From an uncultured Mucispirillum sp. (GTDB lineage: Bacteria > Chrysiogenota > Deferribacteres > Deferribacterales > Mucispirillaceae), in NCBI GenBank assembly GCA_944325215.1, contig CALUZC010000003.1:57574-121573 (forward strand): a stretch of 64,000 bases of DNA. The letters are read 5' to 3'. Below are positions 7,711 to 15,544 of the stretch, one piece after another; the stretch's first letter is position 1; each line of letters opens with the position of its first letter. The translations under genes were made by a program, and so were the position numbers. The notes beneath the pieces were generated by a model. That model saw nothing but the letters and a program-made list of their open reading frames with translations, was not told where the DNA came from and did not search any database.

Positions 7711-9227
7711 TTAATTTATTATTAAATAATATCCTAATGCTGCTTTATAAAAAAGATTACTATAAATATTTAAGTGCTGGCAGTAACATATACAATGTAC
7801 AACAGGGAATTCTTTTAAATATACTTAATAAAAATAAATTATGTAAATATGGCATAGAACATAATTTTGCAAATATCTCATCACGGGAAGAGTATTCTTT
7901 ATCTGTGCCACTATCAGAATATGATGATTATCTTCCATATATAGAAGAGATGAAAAATGGCACTAAAAACATATTAACAAGTGATGATATATTATTATTT
8001 GAACTTACAAGTGGCACAAGTGGTGGTAAAAAATTTATACCATATACAAAAGGTTTAAAGGATGAATTTTTAAAAGGCATAAAAGTATGGATTTATAGCT
8101 TATATAATAAATATCCAAAAGTAAAAAAAGGTAAAAGTTACTGGAGTATTACACCATTAATAGATAATATTGAATATACAAAAGGTGGTATACCTGTTGG
8201 ATTTGAAGAGGACAGCAGTTATTTTGGCATAATTGAAAAACATATTATAGATAAGCTTTTTGCAGTAAAAAATAGTATTAAAAAAGAAAAGAGTATTGAT
8301 AATTTTTATTTAAAAACTGCAGTAGATTTATTAAATTGTAAAAATCTAACATTAATATCTGTATGGAGTCCTACTTTTTTGCTTGAGCTAATTGGCTATA
8401 TAGAACAAAATAGTGATAGATTAATGCAGTTTATTAATAAAAAAAGAAGAACTAAGATTTATAATTATATTAAAAACAAAGAATATAATAATATATGGCC
8501 TAATCTGGAAGTTATAAGCTGCTGGCTTGATGGTATTTCATCAAGATATAAAAATAATATACAAAATCTATTCCCAGATACGTATATAGAGGCTAAAGGG
8601 GTGCTTTCCACAGAAGCTTTTATATCATTACCATTTGGAGATATTGAAGGCAGCAGGATAAGCTATTTATCGCATTTTTATGAATTTTTAAATATTGATG
8701 ATAATAAAATATATTATGCTGATAATTTATTAGAAAATAATAAATATGAGGTTATTGTTACCACAAGCGGTGGGTTATATAGATATAGAACAAATGATAT
8801 TATTGAAGTGGTTTGTATAAAACAAAATCAAGTAGTTATTCGTTTTGTAGGAAGAAAGGGGATATTTTCTGATATTACAGGGGAAAAACTAAGTATTGAT
8901 TTTGTGGAAAATATTTTTAAAGATATTATACATCAATCATCATTTTTTATGGCAGCCCCTTTAAATGACAGGTATGTAATATATATAAAAGATTATGCGT
9001 TAAACAAAATAGATGCTGATAGATTATTACGTCAAAATTTTCATTTTGATTATGCAAGAAAACTAGGGCAGTTAAAAGAAACAGAAGTATATATATTAAC
9101 TGGAAACCCAGAGAAAGAATATAATGAATACTATGTAAAAAAAGGTATCAGGCTTGGATATATTAAATTAAAAGTATTGTCGCTTGAAGAAAACTGGTAT
9201 AATATTTTTACAGGTTATTTTTTATGA
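7707..9227 (+). CDS. GH3-type acyl-adenylate-forming amido synthetase
   Basis: Resembles the GH3 branch of the adenylate-forming (ANL) superfamily, best known from plant enzymes that activate a carboxylic acid with ATP and join it to an amino acid. The P-loop-like motif ELTSGTSGGKKFIPYT spans about residues 99-114. A second conserved part, TEAFISLPFGD, lies mid-protein, followed by GLYRYRTNDIIEV and FVGRKG, which correspond to the nucleotide-binding motifs near the domain hinge. The 506 residues fit bacterial GH3 proteins. It sits between a GNAT-like gene (4-nt overlap) and radical SAM protein 3 (10-nt gap). Inference: it activates the acid that the radical SAM enzymes make or modify and forms an amide, ester or thioester. 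Neither acid nor acceptor is known. Confidence 0.75.
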   Translation: MINLLLNNILMLLYKKDYYKYLSAGSNIYNVQQGILLNILNKNKLCKYGIEHNFANISSREEYSLSVPLSEYDDYLPYIEEMKNGTKNILTSDDILLFELTSGTSGGKKFIPYTKGLKDEFLKGIKVWIYSLYNKYPKVKKGKSYWSITPLIDNIEYTKGGIPVGFEEDSSYFGIIEKHIIDKLFAVKNSIKKEKSIDNFYLKTAVDLLNCKNLTLISVWSPTFLLELIGYIEQNSDRLMQFINKKRRTKIYNYIKNKEYNNIWPNLEVISCWLDGISSRYKNNIQNLFPDTYIEAKGVLSTEAFISLPFGDIEGSRISYLSHFYEFLNIDDNKIYYADNLLENNKYEVIVTTSGGLYRYRTNDIIEVVCIKQNQVVIRFVGRKGIFSDITGEKLSIDFVENIFKDIIHQSSFFMAAPLNDRYVIYIKDYALNKIDADRLLRQNFHFDYARKLGQLKETEVYILTGNPEKEYNEYYVKKGIRLGYIKLKVLSLEENWYNIFTGYFL

Positions 9228-9237
9228 GAGGGAGAGT

Positions 9238-10590
9238 ATGAAAATAGCATTTTTAGCACCAGCTGGTGCTATGCACAGATTTAATGGAAACTTTGGTAAA
9301 GTACTTCACTATGCTCCATTAACATTAACAACGCTTGCAGCATTAGTGCCGGAAGAATTGAATGCTGATATGCAGATATATGATGAAACAGTTGATATTA
9401 TTCCGCTTGATTTACAGGCTGATTTAATAATTATGACTTGTATTACAGGAACCGCCCAACGCTGCTATGCATATGCTGATTATTTTAGAAGCAAGGGTAT
9501 AACTGTTGGGCTTGGTGGTGTCCACCCATCATTAATGCCGCAGGAAGCATTACAGCACGCTGATTTTATTATGACAGGTTTTGCAGAACAAACATTTCCG
9601 CAAATGATATATGACTTTGTAAATAATACCTTAAAAAAAGTATATAACCAAAATGATGATTATACCATTACAGGCAGACCTATGCCACGCAGAGATTTAT
9701 TAAAACCCAAAGGATATATAACAAAAAATACGGTGGAAGCTGTGCGAGGCTGTTCTTTTCCATGCAGTTTTTGTGCTTATCCTGCTGCTTTTGGAAGAAA
9801 ATTATATAAGCGTCCTGTTAATGAAGTAATTAAAGAAATAGAAACTTTTAACTCAAAAGTAGTATTATTTCCAGACGTTAATTTAACAGCCAGTAGAGAG
9901 TATGCCATAGAGCTTTTTACAGCTATGATACCACTAAAAAAATACTGGCTTGGGCTTGTAACATCAGCAATTGGGCTTGATGATGAACTGATAAATATTT
10001 TTAGAAAAAGTGGCTGTAAAGGGTTATTAATTGGGTTTGAATCTATTAGTCAGCAGTCACAGCAGTATATAAATAAAGGTGTAAATCAAGTTGCAGGCTA
10101 TAAAGAGCTAATGAAAAAACTTCATGATAATGGTATATTAGTTCAAGGTTGTTTTGCTTTTGGTGGGGATGAAGAGGATACATCTGTTTTTGAAAGAACT
10201 GTAGAAGTAATAATTGATGCAAAAATAGACCTGCCACGCTATAGTATATTAACACCATTCCCAAATACTGCATTATATAGAGAGCTTGAAAGTCAAGGAA
10301 GAATTTTTGAGCATAACTGGGCTATGTATGATGTAGAACACTGTGTATTTGTGCCAAAACAAATGACAGTAGAACAGTTAGAAGAAGGTATTACTTGGGC
10401 TTGGAAAGAAACATATAAAGTTGGTAATATTTTTAAACGACTTTCGCCATTTCGTCACAGCCCTTGGCTTTCTATTCCTTTAAATTTTGGTTACCGCCAT
10501 TATGCAGATAAGTATGAGCTTTTTACAAAAGAAGTAATGTGTGATAATTCAGATATTCCAGTGCCAGAAAATAAGGAGCAAACTAAATGA
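9238..10590 (+). CDS. B12-binding-type radical SAM protein 3 (divergent paralogue)
   Basis: A 450-residue radical SAM protein with an N-terminal cobalamin-type domain: MKIAFLAPAG, IYDETVDIIP and GGVHPSLMPQEALQHADF (about residues 93-110). The cluster motif CSFPCSFC gives Cys172, Cys176 and Cys179. The barrel has VLFPDVNLTASREYAIELF and GFES. The tail (MYDVEHCVFVPKQMTVEQLEEG) is closer to BchE/HpnJ-like proteins than to the WWL-type tail of the other three proteins, so it probably does a different chemical step. ATG 9238 is chosen for the GAGAGGGAGAG site just upstream; an ATG at 9184 lies inside the GH3 gene. It overlaps protein 4 by 4 nt. Substrate unknown. Confidence 0.86.
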   Translation: MKIAFLAPAGAMHRFNGNFGKVLHYAPLTLTTLAALVPEELNADMQIYDETVDIIPLDLQADLIIMTCITGTAQRCYAYADYFRSKGITVGLGGVHPSLMPQEALQHADFIMTGFAEQTFPQMIYDFVNNTLKKVYNQNDDYTITGRPMPRRDLLKPKGYITKNTVEAVRGCSFPCSFCAYPAAFGRKLYKRPVNEVIKEIETFNSKVVLFPDVNLTASREYAIELFTAMIPLKKYWLGLVTSAIGLDDELINIFRKSGCKGLLIGFESISQQSQQYINKGVNQVAGYKELMKKLHDNGILVQGCFAFGGDEEDTSVFERTVEVIIDAKIDLPRYSILTPFPNTALYRELESQGRIFEHNWAMYDVEHCVFVPKQMTVEQLEEGITWAWKETYKVGNIFKRLSPFRHSPWLSIPLNFGYRHYADKYELFTKEVMCDNSDIPVPENKEQTK

Positions 10591-11918
10591 AAATAATCTT
10601 TATTCTTCCTGCTATTGGTAAAAAATCTGGAGAAAAATATATTGGCACTTGGAAAATGGAGCCTTTAACTATTGCAGTATTAAAATCACTTACTCCAGAT
10701 AATATTGAAACAGTTTTGTATGATGATAGAATTGAATTAATTGATTATAACCAAAAGGCAGATATAGTTTTTATTACTGTAGAAACATATACAGCATTAA
10801 GAAGCTACAATATAGCAGAAAAATTTAGACAAAATGGCTCTGTTATTATAATGGGTGGATACCATACAACACTTATTCCTGAAGAAGTAAGCCAGTATGC
10901 AGACAGCATTATTACAGGTAATGCAGAAAATGTGTGGGAACAGGTATTAAAAGATTATGCAGAAAATAAATTACAAAAAATATATGAAGGTGGTATAGTA
11001 TATACTCATAAACTGCCTGATAAATCAATATTTCAAGGTAAAAAATATTTACCAGTATCACTTGTAGAAACAGGCAGAGGTTGTTTTAATACCTGCAATT
11101 TTTGTGCTATTGCAGGTTACTATAAACATAAATATTATATTAGAAACCATGATGATATAATAAAAGATATAAAGATGAATAAACACAAATACTTTTTCAT
11201 GGTTGATGATAATTTAGTGGCAGATAAAGAAAACGCCTTAGCACTTTTTAAAAAAATAGAGCCACTTAAAATAAAATGGGCTGGGCAGGGCACATTAAAT
11301 ATGGCTTATGATGAAGAACTTTTAAAAGCCATGAAAAAAAGTGGCTGTGAAATTATATTAATAGGGTTTGAAAGCTTAAATAATGATAACTTAAAACAAA
11401 TGAATAAGCATATAAATATTTTAGAGCAGGAAAGGGATGAACTTGTTAGAAGAATCCATAAAGCAGGTATTGGAATATATGCTACATTTATTTTCGGCTA
11501 TGATAATGATGATGAAAATACTGTAAAAGAAGCACTAGAATTTGCTAAAAAACATAATTTCTATACGGCTGCTTTTAACCATTTACTACCGTTTCCTGGC
11601 ACAAAATTATATGAACAGCTCCAAAAAGAAAACAGGCTGCTTTATGATAAATGGTGGCTTGATGAAAACTATCACTATGGAGAGCTTTCATTTAAACCAA
11701 AAAAAATAAGCCCAGAAAAACTAAGCAAAGCCTGTAGAGATGCCAGAAAAGAGTTTTCATCCTTTAAAACTGTATTAAAAAGAGGGTGGCAGGCAATGAG
11801 GCAAACAAGCCCTGCATTATGGATGCTGTTTTGGGTAATGAACTTAAATATAGGCAGTGAAGTTGATAAAAAAATGAATGTGCCAATTGGAAAAAATTTA
11901 GATGAACTTCCAAAATAA
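10587..11918 (+). CDS. B12-binding-type radical SAM protein 4
   Basis: 443 residues, most like proteins 1 and 2. The N-terminus MKIIFILPAIGKKSGE leads to LYDDRIE and GGYHTTLIPEEVSQYADS (residues 44-107). The cluster motif CFNTCNFC gives Cys166, Cys170 and Cys173. FMVDDNLVADKENAL, GFESLNNDNLKQMNK and the YDKWWLDENYHYGE tail mirror protein 1, which suggests tandem duplication followed by divergence. The start forms an ATGA overlap with protein 3, and the 3' end overlaps the last gene of the unit by 17 nt. No DxHxxG is visible. As with the others, methylation or carbon-skeleton chemistry is the family expectation, not something the sequence proves. Confidence 0.87.
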   Translation: MKIIFILPAIGKKSGEKYIGTWKMEPLTIAVLKSLTPDNIETVLYDDRIELIDYNQKADIVFITVETYTALRSYNIAEKFRQNGSVIIMGGYHTTLIPEEVSQYADSIITGNAENVWEQVLKDYAENKLQKIYEGGIVYTHKLPDKSIFQGKKYLPVSLVETGRGCFNTCNFCAIAGYYKHKYYIRNHDDIIKDIKMNKHKYFFMVDDNLVADKENALALFKKIEPLKIKWAGQGTLNMAYDEELLKAMKKSGCEIILIGFESLNNDNLKQMNKHINILEQERDELVRRIHKAGIGIYATFIFGYDNDDENTVKEALEFAKKHNFYTAAFNHLLPFPGTKLYEQLQKENRLLYDKWWLDENYHYGELSFKPKKISPEKLSKACRDARKEFSSFKTVLKRGWQAMRQTSPALWMLFWVMNLNIGSEVDKKMNVPIGKNLDELPK

Positions 11919-12942
11919 CAAATATAAACTAGAAATTGCAGATAGTGACAGTATAAAATATATACTTGAAAAAAATGCATTTTCTGGCGGTATCAGTGTA
12001 TCATATCTTCGTGGTGATAATCCGTTACTATCTTTTAAAAAAGAAGGTACACCGCTTATGTATGTATTAAAAGATACAGGCAGTAACATGGCAGTTGGTA
12101 TGGGCGGATGTATTATTAGAGATGTGGTAATAGGAAATAAAATTCTTAAAGCTGGCTATTTATCTGGATTAAAAATTATACCAGAATATAGAAATAAAGT
12201 ATTATGTATTCCTGATATTTACAAGTATTTATACGAACAGAGCAGACCATATGTAGATTTTTATTACACATCAATATTAACAGATAACCAGTATGTTGTA
12301 AAAATGTTTGAAAAGAAAAGAAAAAATATGCCTGAATACATATTTTTAGAAAACTATAACACATATTTTATTAGAAAAAATATGTATTATTCAAACAAGT
12401 ATGTTATAAAACAGGGGTTATCTCAAGATATATTAGATTTTTACAAAAATGAAAGTTCAAAATACTCATTTTTATTACATAATATAGATAATTATATAAA
12501 TCATGGTGATTTTTACGGGCTCTATGATAATACAAACCTTATTGGGGCAGGGTATGTAACAAATCAAAGCAGCTATAAGCAATATAAAGTAGAAAATTAT
12601 TCTGGTATATATAAATTAATATCAAAACTTCCTTTATATTTATTAAATTATCCTAAGTTTCCAAAAGAAAAAGAATGTGCAAAATACTTATCATCTTCTA
12701 TATTAGTAAAAAATAATGATTATAATATAGGATTACACTTTTTAAGCTTACTTTTAAAAAATTATAAAGATTATGATTTTATAATGATAGGGTTTAGTGA
12801 ATCTGATGTTTTAAATAAAATAATTGAACAAATACGCCATATTACATATAAAAGCCGTATTTACTATGTTTCTTGGGGTGATTATAATTATTATGATGAA
12901 ATAAAAAAATATACTTTAAAACATGATGTTTCATTTCTTTAA
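11902..12942 (+). CDS. GNAT-like acyltransferase-fold protein B
   Basis: Last gene of the radical SAM unit, 346 residues. The N-terminal half has a GNAT-like order of elements: a start around KYKLEIADSDSIKYIL, a strand pair MYVLKDTGSNMAVGMGGCII, then AGYLSGLKIIPEYRNKVLC, which looks like the beta-4/loop region where GNAT enzymes bind CoA, and helices leading to YYTSILTDNQYVVKMFEKK. The C-terminal 150 residues may be a second, more degenerate GNAT domain. The start ATG overlaps the preceding gene by 17 nt. A perfect hairpin follows at 12963-12980. It differs from GNAT-like protein A in length and sequence, so the two probably act at separate steps. Function unknown. Confidence 0.55.
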   Translation: MNFQNNKYKLEIADSDSIKYILEKNAFSGGISVSYLRGDNPLLSFKKEGTPLMYVLKDTGSNMAVGMGGCIIRDVVIGNKILKAGYLSGLKIIPEYRNKVLCIPDIYKYLYEQSRPYVDFYYTSILTDNQYVVKMFEKKRKNMPEYIFLENYNTYFIRKNMYYSNKYVIKQGLSQDILDFYKNESSKYSFLLHNIDNYINHGDFYGLYDNTNLIGAGYVTNQSSYKQYKVENYSGIYKLISKLPLYLLNYPKFPKEKECAKYLSSSILVKNNDYNIGLHFLSLLLKNYKDYDFIMIGFSESDVLNKIIEQIRHITYKSRIYYVSWGDYNYYDEIKKYTLKHDVSFL

Positions 12943-12962
12943 AATAGAGATGGATGAAATCA

Positions 12963-12980
12963 GGGAGTAATAATACTCCC
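12963..12980. terminator. Hairpin between convergent genes
   Basis: Perfect 7-bp stem (GGGAGTA / TACTCCC) with a 4-nt loop, placed between the end of the radical SAM unit (+) and the carbonic-anhydrase-like gene (-). It is GC-rich against the AT-rich surroundings. The T-tract is poor on both strands, so termination efficiency is uncertain, but position and stem support a shared terminator. Confidence 0.55.
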
Positions 12981-12991
12981 CGAAAAAGATA

Positions 12992-13513
12992 TTATTTAAT
13001 TCCAAGTTTATTATATGTATTAATTAGGTTTACATATTCTTCAGCATTTTTTTGTATATGTTTTAAATCATCTTCTGTTAAATCTCTTATATATTTTGCA
13101 GGTGAGCCCATAAATAATGCGCCAGATTTTACAACTTTTCCTTGTGGAACAATACTGCCTGCTGCAACAATTGCATTTTCTTCAACAACAGAGCCGTTCA
13201 ATAAAATAGCTCCCATGCCTATAAGGCAGTTATCCTGCACTGTGCAGCCATGAAGTATTACATTATGTCCGATAGTTACATTTTTTCCAACTATAACAGG
13301 CTCTTTATAACCAATATGAACAACAGAACCATCTTGAACATTTGAATTATCGCCAATTTCAATATAATTAATGTCACCTCTGATAGTAACATTATACCAT
13401 ATGCCAACATTATCACCAAGAGTAACATTACCTAACACTTTTGCGTTATCTGCTATAAAAGTATTTTTACCTTTAGTTACGCCTTTTCTAAGATTTTCTT
13501 CAACTATACTCAT
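12992..13513 (-). CDS. Gamma-carbonic-anhydrase-like hexapeptide-repeat protein
   Basis: A left-handed beta-helix protein of 173 residues, with hexapeptide turns visible as repeats of the V/I-x-G-D/E-N pattern (VTLGDNVGIWYNVTIRGD, IEIGDNSNVQDGSVVHI, VIVGKNVTIGHNVILHG). The metal-binding His residues of gamma-class carbonic anhydrases are present: one in VVHIG and two in IGHNVILHG. Relatives include YrdA, PaaY and CamH; many bind zinc or iron, and some hydrate CO2. The C-terminal helix (TEDDLKHIQKNAEEYV) is usual. An AAGGAT site precedes the ATG. It is convergent with the radical SAM unit and divergent from panB, so apparently monocistronic. Real substrate uncertain. Confidence 0.85.
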   Translation of the reverse strand: MSIVEENLRKGVTKGKNTFIADNAKVLGNVTLGDNVGIWYNVTIRGDINYIEIGDNSNVQDGSVVHIGYKEPVIVGKNVTIGHNVILHGCTVQDNCLIGMGAILLNGSVVEENAIVAAGSIVPQGKVVKSGALFMGSPAKYIRDLTEDDLKHIQKNAEEYVNLINTYNKLGIK

Positions 13514-13679
13514 ATGATTATCCTTAAATTTTTATTTACAAGATAAAATTTATCTTATTTTATCATACTATAATATATATAAATTTATAAAAAAATCTAT
13601 GATAAAATTTAAAATCTACATAATATTATGGTTTGCATTTTCACTTATTCAGTGCTATATAGAAGTTAAATTAATATAC

Positions 13680-13694
13680 AGAGGTATAAAATTG
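13680..13694 (+). promoter_or_regulatory. Ribosome site fixing a TTG start for panB
   Basis: AGAGG at 13680-13684 is followed after 7 nt by TTG at 13692-13694, in frame with panB. The upstream ATG at 13599 would add a hydrophobic 31-residue leader with no counterpart in PanB and has no ribosome site. Confidence 0.6.
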
Positions 13695-14507
13695 AGTGTT
13701 CAAAGAGAATTAAAACAATCATTAAATATTAATTCTTTCCAAAAAATGAAAGATAATAATGATAAAATAACATGTCTTACAGCATATGATTATACATCTG
13801 CTAAAATCATAGATAATGCTGGAATTGACTTAATATTAGTAGGTGATTCTTTAGGTATGGTGGTAAATGGTTATACTTCCACACTACCGGTAACACTTGA
13901 TGAAGTAATATACCATACAAAATCAGTTAAAAGAGCTGTTGAAAGAGCGTTCGTTGTAGCAGATATGCCTTTTGGAACATATCAAACGAATATAGATGAA
14001 GCAGTAAATAATGCAGTAAGATTAGTTAAAGAAACTGAAGTTGCTGCTGTAAAAATAGAAGGTGGAAAAGAAGCTGCTCCACTTGTTGAAAAATTGGTAA
14101 GTATTGGTATTGGGGTTATGGGACATATTGGCTTAAAACCACAAATGATAAATACAATGGGTGGCTATAAAATATTTGGTAAAGATGGGGCAGAAAGCTT
14201 AATTGAAGATGCTAAAGCAATCCAGGCAGCAGGTGCGTTTTCAATAGTATTAGAAGGAATATCCAGTAAAAGTGCTGCTGAAATCACTAAAAATATATCT
14301 ATTCCAACAATAGGGATTGGTGCTGGTAATGGCTGTGACGGTCAAATACTTGTTTTCCATGATATATTCGGGTTGTTTACTGATTTTAAGCCAAAATTTG
14401 TAAAACACTATGCAAATGTAGCTGAAATAATTAATACAGCAGCTAAAGAATATATTAATGATGTTAAATCAGGTGCTTTTCCTGATGAAAACCATTCATT
14501 TAAATAA
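13692..14507 (+). CDS. panB: 3-methyl-2-oxobutanoate hydroxymethyltransferase
   Basis: First committed enzyme of pantothenate synthesis: transfers a hydroxymethyl group from methylene-tetrahydrofolate to 2-oxoisovalerate, giving ketopantoate. From the TTG at 13692 the protein has 271 residues, as usual. Conserved segments include KITCLTAYDYTSAKIID, LVGDSLGMVVNGY (magnesium-binding Asp), FVVADMPFGTYQ, VKIEGG, GHIGLKPQ and the C-terminal TIGIGAGNGCDGQILVFHDIFG. Starting at the upstream ATG (13599) would add an unrelated leader. panC follows after 11 nt. No panD is seen in the window; a type III pantothenate kinase gene (coaX) lies further on at 52637-53413, so the CoA pathway is spread over the chromosome. 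Confidence 0.93.
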   Translation: MSVQRELKQSLNINSFQKMKDNNDKITCLTAYDYTSAKIIDNAGIDLILVGDSLGMVVNGYTSTLPVTLDEVIYHTKSVKRAVERAFVVADMPFGTYQTNIDEAVNNAVRLVKETEVAAVKIEGGKEAAPLVEKLVSIGIGVMGHIGLKPQMINTMGGYKIFGKDGAESLIEDAKAIQAAGAFSIVLEGISSKSAAEITKNISIPTIGIGAGNGCDGQILVFHDIFGLFTDFKPKFVKHYANVAEIINTAAKEYINDVKSGAFPDENHSFK

Positions 14508-14518
14508 AGGATAATATA

Positions 14519-15364
14519 ATGAAGATAGTAAAAACAATAGATGAAATACGAAATATAATTAAAGAATGGAGAAAAGAAGGGTATAGTGTTGGTCTTGTGC
14601 CTACAATGGGTTATCTACATGAAGGTCATGGTTCATTAATAGAGCAGTCTGTTAAAAATAATGATAAAACAGTGGTAAGTGTATTTGTAAACCCTACACA
14701 GTTTGGTCCAAATGAAGATTTAGAAAAATATCCAAGGGATATAGAAAGAGACAGTAAACTTGTAGAACGTATAGGTGGAGATATAATATTTAATCCAGAA
14801 GCTTCTGAAATGTATAGCAGTGCTGGGTTTACAACAATTAAAGTAGAAGGGCTTTCTGAAAAGTTGTGTGGTATTACACGTCCGACCCACTTTGCAGGCG
14901 TATGTCAAGTTGTATCAAAACTATTTAATATAGTTACTCCAGATAATGCTTATTTTGGTTTAAAAGATTTTCAACAGTATGTAATTATTAAAACGATGGT
15001 AGATGATTTAAACTTTCCTGTAAAAATTAATCCTGTAGAAATTGTAAGGGAAGAAAGTGGTTTAGCTATGAGCTCAAGAAATGTATATCTTACTTATGAT
15101 GAAAGAAAATCTGCTCTTTCTTTAAGTATTGCTTTAAAAACTGCAAAATCATTAATATCAAATAGAGAATATAACAGCAGTAAGATTATTTCAGAAATGA
15201 AACAAATTATTAATAATTATCCATATACAAAAATCGACTATATAAAAATTGTTAACACAACTACACTTAATGATATAGATTATATTGAAAATGAGAAGTA
15301 TGCTGTTTTGTTAGCTGTATATGTAGGAAAAACAAGACTTATTGATAACTATGTATGTGAGTAA
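14519..15364 (+). CDS. panC: Pantothenate synthetase
   Basis: Joins pantoate and beta-alanine with ATP to form pantothenate. The 281 residues and motifs are standard: VPTMGYLHEGHGSLI with the HxGH nucleotide-binding motif (about residues 30-45), VSVFVNPTQFGPNEDL, YPRDIERD, YFGLKDFQQYVII and the KMSKS-like loop region EESGLAMSSRNVYL. An AAGGATAATATA ribosome site precedes the ATG. It forms a two-gene operon with panB. About 110 nt of gene-free sequence separate its stop from the cbb3 oxidase promoter. Confidence 0.94.
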   Translation: MKIVKTIDEIRNIIKEWRKEGYSVGLVPTMGYLHEGHGSLIEQSVKNNDKTVVSVFVNPTQFGPNEDLEKYPRDIERDSKLVERIGGDIIFNPEASEMYSSAGFTTIKVEGLSEKLCGITRPTHFAGVCQVVSKLFNIVTPDNAYFGLKDFQQYVIIKTMVDDLNFPVKINPVEIVREESGLAMSSRNVYLTYDERKSALSLSIALKTAKSLISNREYNSSKIISEMKQIINNYPYTKIDYIKIVNTTTLNDIDYIENEKYAVLLAVYVGKTRLIDNYVCE

Positions 15365-15473
15365 TAAAAGATTATAACTTATATTTAAGTTGCTTATTAA
15401 TAATTATTTGTATCTCATTTATATATAATATTTTATATAAATATAAAATAATCCTAAAAAGATATTATATATC

Positions 15474-15502
15474 TTGATTTATATTATTTTTTCTGATAAT
15501 AT
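15474..15502 (+). promoter_or_regulatory. Probable promoter of the cbb3 oxidase operon
   Basis: TTGATT (15474-15479) and TAATAT (15497-15502) are separated by 17 nt in the 180-nt gap between panC and ccoN. The gap is otherwise AT-rich with no clear operator. TTGAT is one half of an FNR-type site, but the partner half is missing, so oxygen control is only a guess. A GGGGGAT ribosome site precedes the ccoN ATG. Confidence 0.5.
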
Positions 15503-15544
15503 AACGTTATAGCAGTTTAATAAATCTTTTATGGGGGATATGCA

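Noticed and set aside
15474..15490. FNR-type oxygen-control site before ccoN
   Set aside because: Only the TTGAT half is present; the partner half does not match ATCAA, so I keep only the promoter call.
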